This document shows, piece after piece, positions 57,171 to 64,000 of a DNA stretch of 64,000 nt; within the stretch, counting starts at the first letter, position 1; each line of letters begins with the position of its first letter. Location: the NCBI GenBank assembly GCA_019635735.1, contig JAHBYX010000006.1, positions 62,001 through 126,000 of the forward strand. Reading direction: 5' to 3'. The DNA comes from Mesorhizobium sp. GTDB lineage: Bacteria; Pseudomonadota; Alphaproteobacteria; Rhizobiales; Rhizobiaceae. Made by a program: the position numbers and the translations under genes. Below the pieces are notes generated by a model that saw nothing but the letters and a program-made list of their open reading frames with translations, made no database searches and had not been told where the DNA came from.

Positions 57171-58352
57171 TCACCGCCTCAGCACGGCGCTCAGCACGTC
57201 CCTGATCCCGATCGCGCCGACGAACCGGCTCTGGTCGTCGAACAGCGCCACCGGCGAGGTCTGGCTGCGGTGCATCGCCAGCATCACTGTCTTCAGGCTC
57301 GTGCCGGGCCGCGCCCAGAACACGTGCGGGGCGTCGTCGGGGAGCGATTCCACGTCGTCGCAGGAAACCCAGACCGCCGGCTTGCCGTCGCGCTCTGCAG
57401 CGGCCACCAGCCCGTCCGTGTCGATCTTGAAGCGCGTCGTCTTGCGCCGGTCGAGCCAGAGCCAGCCCTCGCCCGCGCTCTCCAGGTCGCGCCGGTCGCG
57501 CATCACGTTCCAGGCGGTTAGCACCGACAGCGGGTTCACGTTGGCGATGAAGTCGCGCACATAGGCGTTGGCCGGCTTCAGCACGATGTCCTCCGGCGGG
57601 CCGGACTGGACGATGCGCCCGCCCTCCATGATGGTGATCCGATTGCCGATCTTCAGCGCCTCTTCCAGGTCGTGGGAGACGAAGATGATCGTCTTCTTCA
57701 GGCTCTTCTGCAGCTGCAAGAGCTCGTCCTGAAGCTTGGTGCGGATCAGCGGGTCGAGCGCGGAGAACGGCTCGTCCATCAGGAGGATCGGCGCCTCGGT
57801 GGCGAAGGCCCGCGCAAGGCCGACGCGCTGCTGCATGCCGCCCGACAGTTCGTGGGCATATTTATTGGCCCACTGGTCGAGGTTGACGAGTTTCAGCTGG
57901 CGCGCGACGCGCTCCTTGCGCTCCGCCTCCGGCACGCCGGCGAGCTCCAGCCCGAAGCCGACATTCTCCGCGACCGTCCTCCAGGGCAAGAGCGCGAACT
58001 GCTGGAACACCATGGCCACGTTCTTCTGGCGCATGTGGCGCAGCGTCGCCTCGTCGCAGGAGACGATGTCGACCATGCGGTCGCCGTCCTTGACCAGAAC
58101 CTGGCCGCGGGTCACGACGTTGAGCCGGTTGACGGCGCGCAGCAGCGTCGACTTGCCCGAGCCCGACAGGCCCATCAGGACCGAGATCTCGCCCTCCTCG
58201 ACGACGAGGCTGGCGCCCGCCGCGCCCAGCACCTGCCCCGTCTTGTCCAGGATCTCGGCGCGGTCGGCGCCGGCGTCGAGCATGGCGAGCGCCGCCTTCT
58301 GGTTCTCGCCGAAGACGATGTCGACGTTCTTGAAATCGACGGCGACGCTCAT
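57171..58352 (-). CDS. choV: choline ABC transporter ATP-binding protein
   Basis: The ATPase subunit of the choline importer. The 393-residue product has Walker A GLSGSGKSTLLRAVNRL, the Q-loop MVFQQFALLPWRTV, signature LSGGMQQRVGLARA and Walker B PILLMDEPFSALDP. The C-terminal extension has CBS-like sequence (TSLKTVMLAMHRSQTSPVALFDDQSRFVGAIGIRDVL). ATG 58352 overlaps the choW stop by 4 nt. A degraded duplicate of its last ~130 nt sits at 55062-55190. Confidence 0.95.
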   Translation of the reverse strand: MSVAVDFKNVDIVFGENQKAALAMLDAGADRAEILDKTGQVLGAAGASLVVEEGEISVLMGLSGSGKSTLLRAVNRLNVVTRGQVLVKDGDRMVDIVSCDEATLRHMRQKNVAMVFQQFALLPWRTVAENVGFGLELAGVPEAERKERVARQLKLVNLDQWANKYAHELSGGMQQRVGLARAFATEAPILLMDEPFSALDPLIRTKLQDELLQLQKSLKKTIIFVSHDLEEALKIGNRITIMEGGRIVQSGPPEDIVLKPANAYVRDFIANVNPLSVLTAWNVMRDRRDLESAGEGWLWLDRRKTTRFKIDTDGLVAAAERDGKPAVWVSCDDVESLPDDAPHVFWARPGTSLKTVMLAMHRSQTSPVALFDDQSRFVGAIGIRDVLSAVLRR

Positions 58353-59203
58353 TTGACGCCTCCCATGCGCACGCGGGAGATGCGGTCGAGGATGATGGCG
58401 AGCACGACGATGGCAAGCCCGGCCTCGAGGCCGAGCGGGATGTTGACCGAGTTCAGCGCCCTGACAACGGGCTTGCCGAGCCCGTTGGCGCCGATGAGCG
58501 CGGCGATGACGACCATCGACAGGCACAGCATGATGCACTGCGTCAGCCCCGCCATGATGGTGGGCAGTGCGGCCGGCAGCTCGACCTTGTAGAGCAGCTG
58601 GCGCTTCGTCGCGCCGAAGGCCTGTCCGGCCTCCAGCATCGGCTTGGGCACGGCGGTGATGCCGAGATAGGTGAGCCGGATCGGCGCGGGTGCTGCGAAG
58701 ATGACGGTGACGATGAGGCCGGGCGCGACGCCCAGGCCGAACAGGATCAGCACCGGGATCAGGTAGACGAAGGTCGGCATCGTCTGCATCAGGTCGAGCA
58801 CCGGGTTGAGCCAGGCCCAGGCGCGCGGATTGTGCGCGGCCCAGATGCCGACCGGCACGCCGATCGCCATCGATGCCGTGGCGGCGCCCACGACCAGGAT
58901 GATGGTCTCCACCGTCTCCTTCCAGAGCCCCTGGTTGATGATGAACAGGAGACCCAGCGCCACGAACAGCGCGATCTTCCACGACCGCTGCAGATAGAAG
59001 GCGAGAGCGGTGATCGCCGCGACGACGATCACCGGCGGGAACCACAGGACGAGGTCGATCAGCCCGTCGAGGACGAAGGTCGCGGCATTGGCGATGGAGG
59101 AGAAGAACCACTCGAAGTTCTGCGTCAGGAAATCGAAGAAGGACTTCCCCCATCGCCCGACGGGGATCTTCATGCTGCGGATGAGTTCGCTGAGCGGATC
59201 CAT
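58349..59203 (-). CDS. choW: choline ABC transporter permease
   Basis: A 284-residue inner-membrane permease of the ProW/ChoW type. The EAA-loop block EAGQAFGATKRQLLYKVELPAALPTIMAGLTQ contacts the ATPase, with about six helices. ATG 59203 begins MDPLSELIRSMKIPVG. It overlaps choV by 4 nt and follows choX after a repeat element (59220-59354), giving the usual choX-choW-choV order. Confidence 0.95.
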   Translation of the reverse strand: MDPLSELIRSMKIPVGRWGKSFFDFLTQNFEWFFSSIANAATFVLDGLIDLVLWFPPVIVVAAITALAFYLQRSWKIALFVALGLLFIINQGLWKETVETIILVVGAATASMAIGVPVGIWAAHNPRAWAWLNPVLDLMQTMPTFVYLIPVLILFGLGVAPGLIVTVIFAAPAPIRLTYLGITAVPKPMLEAGQAFGATKRQLLYKVELPAALPTIMAGLTQCIMLCLSMVVIAALIGANGLGKPVVRALNSVNIPLGLEAGLAIVVLAIILDRISRVRMGGVK

Positions 59204-59219
59204 GTTTGTCCCCCTTGGG

Positions 59220-59354
59220 TCCCTCCCCTTCGAGGGGAGGGTGCCGAGCGAAGCGAGGCGGGTGGGGTCGGTCGATGCCGCGCGTTGCCGCAACGACCCC
59301 ACCCGGCCAATCGCCTTCGGCGATTGTCCACCCTCCCCTCAAGGGGGAGGGATC
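59220..59354. repeat. palindromic repeat element between choX and choW
   Basis: A 135-nt element of the same family as 35755-35920: termini built of TCCCTCCCC...GAGGGGAGGG and its complement, with the internal GGGTGGGGTCG / CGACCCCACCC pair. It lies inside the choXWV operon between the choX stop and the choW start, so it is transcribed, and could affect the relative level of the binding protein and the membrane subunits. Confidence 0.88.
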
Positions 59355-59366
59355 AGCTTTCCGCCG

Positions 59367-60299
59367 TTACAGCGCGGCCTTGACCGCTTCCAGCCCGTCC
59401 TTGCCGTCGAGCGTGGTGACGCCCGCGAGCCAGGGGGTGATCGCGTCGGGATTGGCCTTCAGCCATTCGGTGGCGGCGACGTTCGCGTCCTTGCCGTCGT
59501 TGAGGATGGCGCCCATGATCTCGTTCTCCATCTTGAGCGAGAAGACCATGTTCTTGAGCAGCGTGCCGACATTCGGGCACTCGGTGGCGTAGCCGGCGCG
59601 CACGTTCGTCGCCACGATGGCGCCGCCGTAGTTCGGGCCGAACACGTCGTCGCCGCCGGAGAGGTACGCCATCTCGATATTGGCGTTCATCGGATGCGGC
59701 TCCCAGCCGAGGAAGACGACGTCCTGCTTGGCGCCGGCCGCCTTCTGCACCGCCGACAGCATGCCGGCCTCCGAGCTCTCGACCAGCTCGAAATCCTTCA
59801 GGCCGAACTTGTCGGCCGCGATCATGTCGAGGATCAGCCGGTTGCCGTCATTGCCGGCCTCGATGCCGTAGATCTTTCCGTCGAGCTTGTCCTTGAACTT
59901 GGCGATGTCGGCGAAGTCCTTCAGGCCGGCGTCGAACGTGTATTTCGGCACGGCGAGCGTGTATTTGGCACCCTCGAGATTGGTCACCAGCGTCTCGACC
60001 GTCTTGGCCTCGAGATAGGGCTTGATGTCGGCTTCCATCGTCGGCATCCAGTTGCCGAGGAAGACGTCGATGTCCTTGTTGGCAAGCGACGTGTAGGTGA
60101 CCGGCACCGAGAGCAGCTGCGTCGACGGCTCGTAGCCGAGCGCGGTGAGCACGACCGACGCGGTCGCGGTCGTCGCGGTGATGTCCGTCCAGCCGACGTC
60201 CGCGAAGCGCACTGCCTTGCAGGTCTCCGGATCGGCTGCGAGCGCCTGCGCGGCGACAAGGCTTGCGCCCAGCGCCAGAAGCACTGATTTGGTTTTCAT
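59367..60299 (-). CDS. choX: choline-binding periplasmic protein
   Basis: The substrate-binding protein of the choline importer. The 310-residue precursor has a signal peptide (MKTKSVLLALGASLVAAQALAA). All five choline-box residues of S. meliloti ChoX can be placed with a constant offset of six: W37 and D39 (GWTDI), W84 (LGNWMP), Y113 (AKYTLA) and W199 (FLGWEPHP). Choline binding is therefore strongly predicted. It is the first gene of the operon; a regulator was not recognised in the 212-nt upstream gap. Confidence 0.96.
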   Translation of the reverse strand: MKTKSVLLALGASLVAAQALAADPETCKAVRFADVGWTDITATTATASVVLTALGYEPSTQLLSVPVTYTSLANKDIDVFLGNWMPTMEADIKPYLEAKTVETLVTNLEGAKYTLAVPKYTFDAGLKDFADIAKFKDKLDGKIYGIEAGNDGNRLILDMIAADKFGLKDFELVESSEAGMLSAVQKAAGAKQDVVFLGWEPHPMNANIEMAYLSGGDDVFGPNYGGAIVATNVRAGYATECPNVGTLLKNMVFSLKMENEIMGAILNDGKDANVAATEWLKANPDAITPWLAGVTTLDGKDGLEAVKAAL

Positions 60300-60511
60300 A
60301 GGTAGTCTCCCATTGTTGCGCGGATCGAGGGGAATATCTTTCTTGTGCCCCGAACGAACCACCATTCTTCGGTTCTTTCAAGCCGCGCGCCTGTTCTGAG
60401 GCCGTCACATCGCTGCTTGTCCGCGACGCGCGGCGCAGGCTTCGGGCAATTTTCGGTGGAACCGCCGGGCGCCCCCTCCCCGTTTGGACGCCGAGGCGGT
60501 AAAGGCGGGCG
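60300..60511. promoter_or_regulatory. divergent region between choX and tdk
   Basis: This gap should contain promoters for choX (minus) and thymidine kinase (plus). I see no convincing operator, riboswitch or terminator in it. Confidence 0.4.
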
Positions 60512-61123
60512 ATGGCCAAGCTCTATTTCCACTATGCGACGATGAACGCGGGCAAGTCGACGATGCTGCTGCAGGCGTCGTACAATTACCGCGAGAGCGG
60601 CATGCACACGCTGCTCCTCGTGGCCGGCCACTACCGCAAGGAAGACGGCGGCTACATCTCCTCGCGCATCGGGCTCGAATCCGACGCCGACATGTTCCGC
60701 GACGGCGACGACCTGTTCGACCTGGTGGCCGAACACCATCGCCACAGGACGATCCACTGCGTCTTCGTCGACGAGGCGCAGTTCCTGGAGGACGCGCAGG
60801 TCTGGCAGCTCGCCCGGGTCGTCGACCGGCTCGACGTTCCGGTCATGTGCTACGGGCTGAGGACCGACTTCCAGGGCAACCTCTTCTCCGGCTCGAAGGC
60901 GCTTCTGGCCGTCGCCGACGAGCTGCGCGAAGTGCGCACGATCTGCCCGTGCGGCCGCAAGGCGACTATGGTCGTGCGGCTCGGCCCCGACGGCAAGGTG
61001 GCGAAAGAGGGCGACCAGGTGGCGATCGGCAAGGACGTCTACCGATCTTTGTGCCGCCGGCACTGGGAGGAGGAAATGGGCCGCATCGCGCCCGAGGACT
61101 TCATCGGCTTTGCCGGCGGGTGA
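60512..61123 (+). CDS. tdk: thymidine kinase
   Basis: Phosphorylates thymidine to dTMP in the salvage pathway. A 203-residue type II thymidine kinase with Walker A MNAGKST (11-17), the catalytic block CVFVDEAQFLE (83-93), the lasso segment YGLRTDFQGNLF, and zinc Cys in CPCGRKA and SLCRRHW. AAAGGCGGG precedes ATG 60512. Confidence 0.95.
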   Translation: MAKLYFHYATMNAGKSTMLLQASYNYRESGMHTLLLVAGHYRKEDGGYISSRIGLESDADMFRDGDDLFDLVAEHHRHRTIHCVFVDEAQFLEDAQVWQLARVVDRLDVPVMCYGLRTDFQGNLFSGSKALLAVADELREVRTICPCGRKATMVVRLGPDGKVAKEGDQVAIGKDVYRSLCRRHWEEEMGRIAPEDFIGFAGG

Positions 61124-61226
61124 GCGGCCCACCGCCGGAATATCCAGACATTGCCGATATTTAATGCAACCCGATCGCCTCTGCCTCGTTTGCGAAACGA
61201 GGGACTTTTCAAGGACGAGGCAGATC

Positions 61227-61739
61227 ATGATGAAGTTAAGACACACTCTCTGCGCAGCTCTCGCGCTCACCTTCGCGGCGGGCTCGGCCCTGCCGGTCGC
61301 CGCGGCTCCCGTGTTCGTACCGAAGGCGCAGTCGCTTGCCGCGGAAGGCAACGTCGTCGATGTCCAAATGAGACTGGACAAGCGCGAACGTCGCTTCGAG
61401 CGTCGGCAGGACCGCCGCGAACGTCGCTTCGAGCGCCGCCAGGAACGTCGCGAGGCACGGTTCGAGCGCCGCAACGGCCGCTACTACTACAACGGTCACC
61501 GCGGCTACAGCTACAAGCGTCCCGGCTACCGCTACTACAACGGCTACTGGTTCCCGGCCGGCGCGTTCATAGCGGGTGCCATCATCGGCAACGCCATCAG
61601 CGGCTCCGCATCGGCATCCAGCTATGGCTCCGCCCATGTCCAGTGGTGCTACGACCGATACCGCTCGTACCGGGCATCGGACAACACGTTCCAGCCCTAC
61701 AACGGCCCGCGCCAGCAGTGCTATTCGCCGTATAGCTGA
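61227..61739 (+). CDS. BA14K family protein
   Basis: A 170-residue exported protein. The signal peptide is MMKLRHTLCAALALTFAAGSALPVAAA. A repetitive Arg-rich segment (RRFERRQDRRERRFERRQERRE, residues 55-80) follows. A hydrophobic stretch (GAFIAGAIIGNAIS) and the C-terminal BA14K signature WCYDRYRSYRASDNTFQPYNGPRQQC complete it. BA14K proteins of Brucella are immunogenic surface proteins. GAGG precedes ATG 61227 (ATG 61230 also possible). An intrinsic terminator follows. Confidence 0.9.
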   Translation: MMKLRHTLCAALALTFAAGSALPVAAAPVFVPKAQSLAAEGNVVDVQMRLDKRERRFERRQDRRERRFERRQERREARFERRNGRYYYNGHRGYSYKRPGYRYYNGYWFPAGAFIAGAIIGNAISGSASASSYGSAHVQWCYDRYRSYRASDNTFQPYNGPRQQCYSPYS

Positions 61740-61759
61740 TCGCTTGCGACGTCAGCCAG

Positions 61760-61789
61760 AACCCGCTCCGGGCGACCGGGGCGGGTTTT
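61760..61789 (+). terminator. intrinsic terminator after the BA14K gene
   Basis: AACCCGCTCC (61760-61769) pairs with GGGGCGGGTT (61778-61787) through ten positions including one T-G wobble, with an 8-nt loop and TTTT at 61786-61789. Confidence 0.85.
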
Positions 61790-61904
61790 GCATGCGGATG
61801 CAGGCGCGGCGGGAGCTACAATCATTCGTTCCCGCGACTTTCAATCGAAACATACGCCACATATATTCGCCCGCGTGACCGAACGTCGGCCCCGGAGGGA
61901 ATTC

Positions 61905-62993
61905 ATGGCGACACTGCAGAACTTCGATTCCGAGATCGAGAAGACCAAGCGCACCGTCGAGGAGATGCGCTCCAAGATCGAACAGTCCGGAATCCTGCTG
62001 GAAAAGTTCGCCAAGACTGACGCCAAGATCGGCCAGGCCGATTTCGACATCGAGAACGCCCGCATCGAGGACGTGCTCAAGCAGCAGAAAACGATGGAGG
62101 CGAACATCGCCGACCTCATCATCGGGCTGGAGGACGCGACGAACGTGTTCGGCGCCGAATTCGAGACAATGAAGAGCTATACCGGCTGGGAGAACTTCGT
62201 CGGCATCTTCTCGCAGCAGCGCCGCCAGCGCATGCGCACCGAGCGCGTGCGCAACATGTCGCTCGCCGGCAACCTGCAGGAACTGCTCGCCAAGTCGGAC
62301 ACGATCGTCGGCATCCTGCGTGAGCAGAAGAACGTGCTCGACCAGCGCTACAAGACCTCCGAGGCGAGCCTTTCCCAGGTGATCGAGCGGCGCAAGGCGA
62401 CGATGGAGAGCCTGACGGCGACGCAGAAACGCATCGAGGAACTGAACCCGCTGCTGCTCGACATCGAGAACAAGATCGCCGCCTCGACCAGCCAGCAGGA
62501 GCGCACGCAGCTGGAAGGCGAGCGCTCCAAGCTCGCCACCGAATACAACGAGAAGCAGGCGAAGGAGCAGGAGCTGCTGGCCGAGAGCCAGACGCTTGAA
62601 CGCTACACCTCGATGTTCCAGACCTTCGTCGATTCGCTCAACAACCAGATCGCGGCGCAGTCGACGCTGATCAACAAGCTGACCATCGACACCGAGCAGC
62701 GCATCGTCCTCTACAAGGCGCTGGAAGACTCGCTGAAGACGGCCGCCCAGCAGGACGTGGCGCACAAGATCAACACGCTGGGCAGCCAGGTGGACAACAC
62801 GGCCGAGGAAACCATGGCCGGCATAGGTGCCGCCGCCCAGAAGCACATCGGCGACCTGCTCGAGATGCACGAGAAGAACATGGTCACCACCGCCGACATC
62901 CAGCGCCGCAAGAAGCTCGCCGACGACGCCTTCGCCCGCCGCTTCGACGAGGTCATGCGCAAGCACAATTCGGCGGATTACGTGAAGGCTTAG
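61905..62993 (+). CDS. coiled-coil protein of unknown function
   Basis: A 362-residue, almost entirely helical protein. Long heptad-like regions run from about residue 3 (TLQNFDSEIEKTKRTVEEMRSKIEQ) to the C-terminus, e.g. TLERYTSMFQTFVDSLNNQIAAQSTLINKL. It has no signal or membrane segment. GGAGGG lies 6 nt upstream of ATG 61905. It is followed after 61 nt by another unknown gene on the same strand, so the two may work together. Similarity to TelA-type proteins was considered but is not convincing. Confidence 0.7.
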   Translation: MATLQNFDSEIEKTKRTVEEMRSKIEQSGILLEKFAKTDAKIGQADFDIENARIEDVLKQQKTMEANIADLIIGLEDATNVFGAEFETMKSYTGWENFVGIFSQQRRQRMRTERVRNMSLAGNLQELLAKSDTIVGILREQKNVLDQRYKTSEASLSQVIERRKATMESLTATQKRIEELNPLLLDIENKIAASTSQQERTQLEGERSKLATEYNEKQAKEQELLAESQTLERYTSMFQTFVDSLNNQIAAQSTLINKLTIDTEQRIVLYKALEDSLKTAAQQDVAHKINTLGSQVDNTAEETMAGIGAAAQKHIGDLLEMHEKNMVTTADIQRRKKLADDAFARRFDEVMRKHNSADYVKA

Positions 62994-63054
62994 GGCTGTT
63001 AAGGGTCAGACGTTGCGCTCCATGGCGCCTCCATCCTCTCCACGGCGTGACTCC

Positions 63055-64000
63055 ATGACCCCCGACAACCCCGCCGCCCGCTACTTCGACGCGATCGCCG
63101 CCGCGCTCGCCGGCCTCGACATCTTCCTGCGCGACGATTCCTCGCCGCTCTACCGCCACGACGTGATCGCGCAGGTGGTGGCGGAATACATCGTGCGGCT
63201 GGAGAATTCCTTTGGCGCGTGGCGCAATCGCCTCGGCTTCATGGAGAGCTTCCGCATCTCCCGCGCCGAGAGCGGCTTCCCCGTGTTCCAGAACGTGCTG
63301 GAACTGGAGAACGACCGCCGTAGCGCCGAGAAGCGGCTGGCCGCCATCCCCGCCCCTGACGCGATCCGCGCCGAGATGGCCGACTTCATCCTGCGCCACA
63401 AGGCGATGCCGTCCGACCTGCAGCGCCTGATGGCCGAGCGGCTCTATCTGCAGGACGTGGGCACCGGCCTGATCTTCGCCCCCTTCGTGCTGCCCAAGAC
63501 GGTCAAGGTGTCGGCCAACCCGAAGACCATGCGGCCCTATTACTTCGTCCACTGGGGCGCCTTCGACGGGCTCGCCAACCTGCCGCTGGTCTACATGGCA
63601 GCGGTGGAGGACTCCTCCGAGCGGATGGTCGAGACGCTGGTGACGCGCGACGGCCAGCTGAACGGCAAGGTCGAAATCCCGCTGCCGGTCGAAGGCCTGC
63701 TCAACCCCGACCTGGCCCACCGCTTCGACGACTTCGCCGCCAAGAACTCGGCCTATACGCTGTCGCCGTCGACGATCGCCGGCAATCTCGACAAGGATTT
63801 CGAGACGCTGCACCCCAAGCAGCTGCGCCGCTTCGTGCTGGGCCCGTTCTATTCGGCCGGCATCACCGAGCACAATTCTACTGTCCAGCAGGTGCTGGAA
63901 AAGGTGCGCAAGGCCGAGAACGCCTGGCTGCTGACCTGGACCGTCCAGGAAGTCTATTCGAAGAACGAGCGGCCGGGGCGGAAAGGCCTGTTCTCCAGCG
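63055..64000 (+). CDS. conserved hypothetical protein (3' end outside window)
   Basis: A 315-codon open part starts MTPDNPAARYFDAIAAALAGLDIF at ATG 63055 (an in-frame ATG at 63022 adds 11 residues; neither has a good Shine-Dalgarno) and runs off the right edge. It contains FAPFVLPKTVKVSANPKTMRPYYFVHWGAFDGLANLPLVYMAAVED and RRFVLGPFYSAGITEHNSTVQQVLEKV. No signal peptide or membrane segments. I do not recognise the family. It is downstream of the coiled-coil gene and probably in the same operon. Confidence 0.75.
   Translation, partial: MTPDNPAARYFDAIAAALAGLDIFLRDDSSPLYRHDVIAQVVAEYIVRLENSFGAWRNRLGFMESFRISRAESGFPVFQNVLELENDRRSAEKRLAAIPAPDAIRAEMADFILRHKAMPSDLQRLMAERLYLQDVGTGLIFAPFVLPKTVKVSANPKTMRPYYFVHWGAFDGLANLPLVYMAAVEDSSERMVETLVTRDGQLNGKVEIPLPVEGLLNPDLAHRFDDFAAKNSAYTLSPSTIAGNLDKDFETLHPKQLRRFVLGPFYSAGITEHNSTVQQVLEKVRKAENAWLLTWTVQEVYSKNERPGRKGLFSS

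Overview
The window is GC-rich chromosomal DNA of an alphaproteobacterium, most likely a Mesorhizobium-like member of the Rhizobiales (Hyphomicrobiales). The evidence is the fused anthranilate synthase trpE(G) with a leaderless Trp leader peptide, the choline ABC operon choXWV, a BA14K-family protein, the petAB and trmL/hemF neighbourhoods, and abundant palindromic intergenic repeats. Coding density is high and most of the window is housekeeping.

Layout. 1-1752: 3' part of the cytochrome bc1 operon (petA, petB; petB is cut by the left edge). 1988-4533: an MBOAT O-acyltransferase plus an AlgJ/AlgX-like partner. 5.2-9.7 kb: two tandem ABC exporter half-transporters. 9.99-12.3 kb: trmL, a ParDE toxin-antitoxin pair and hemF. 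12.3-18 kb: a LysR regulator, a DUF1059 protein, a TadG-like VWA protein, and the overlapping cca/Nudix/DUF1285 operon. 18.1-24.9 kb: a MoxR-DUF58-DUF4159-VWA-like membrane operon. 25-30.9 kb: a decayed RelE/HigB-type toxin with its intact antitoxin, a GNAT enzyme, a glutathionyl-hydroquinone reductase whose tail is rewritten by a palindromic repeat, a Nudix enzyme, a phosphoesterase and a hydrolase. 30.9-38.3 kb: leuA and trpE(G), each preceded by a leader peptide rich in the cognate amino acid, with membrane transporters between them. 38.3-45 kb: small membrane and PAP2 proteins, an unknown secreted/membrane pair, a glycosyltransferase/MarR cassette, and fhs. 45-52.4 kb: DUF1428, an endonuclease-like enzyme, a phospholipase D-like enzyme, TetR, paired small secreted proteins, an acyltransferase, an ion channel and a VOC protein. 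52.6-55.2 kb: an AT-richer defence island. 55.3-64 kb: a secreted metzincin protease, choXWV, thymidine kinase, BA14K, and two coupled genes of unknown function.

The most exciting system is a complete retron on the minus strand (52930-55008). It has a promoter, an msr-msd RNA with a 22-bp perfect msd stem and matching a1/a2 ends, an effector with a nucleoside-deoxyribosyltransferase-like N-terminal half (RcaT / retron-Sen2 and Ec86 class), and a retron reverse transcriptase with NAxxH, YADD and VTG motifs. It lies between a dead Xre-type antitoxin gene and a decayed copy of the 3' end of choV.

Two themes recur. First, accessory cargo sits between an intact conserved gene and a roughly 130-bp degenerate duplicate of that gene's own 3' end (fhs for the glycosyltransferase/MarR cassette; choV for the protease), in the same orientation; no integrase is visible. 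Second, leuA and trpE(G) are both controlled through leaderless leader peptides with nearly identical promoter geometry (TTGCGC, 17 nt, -10 hexamer, 7 nt, ATG).
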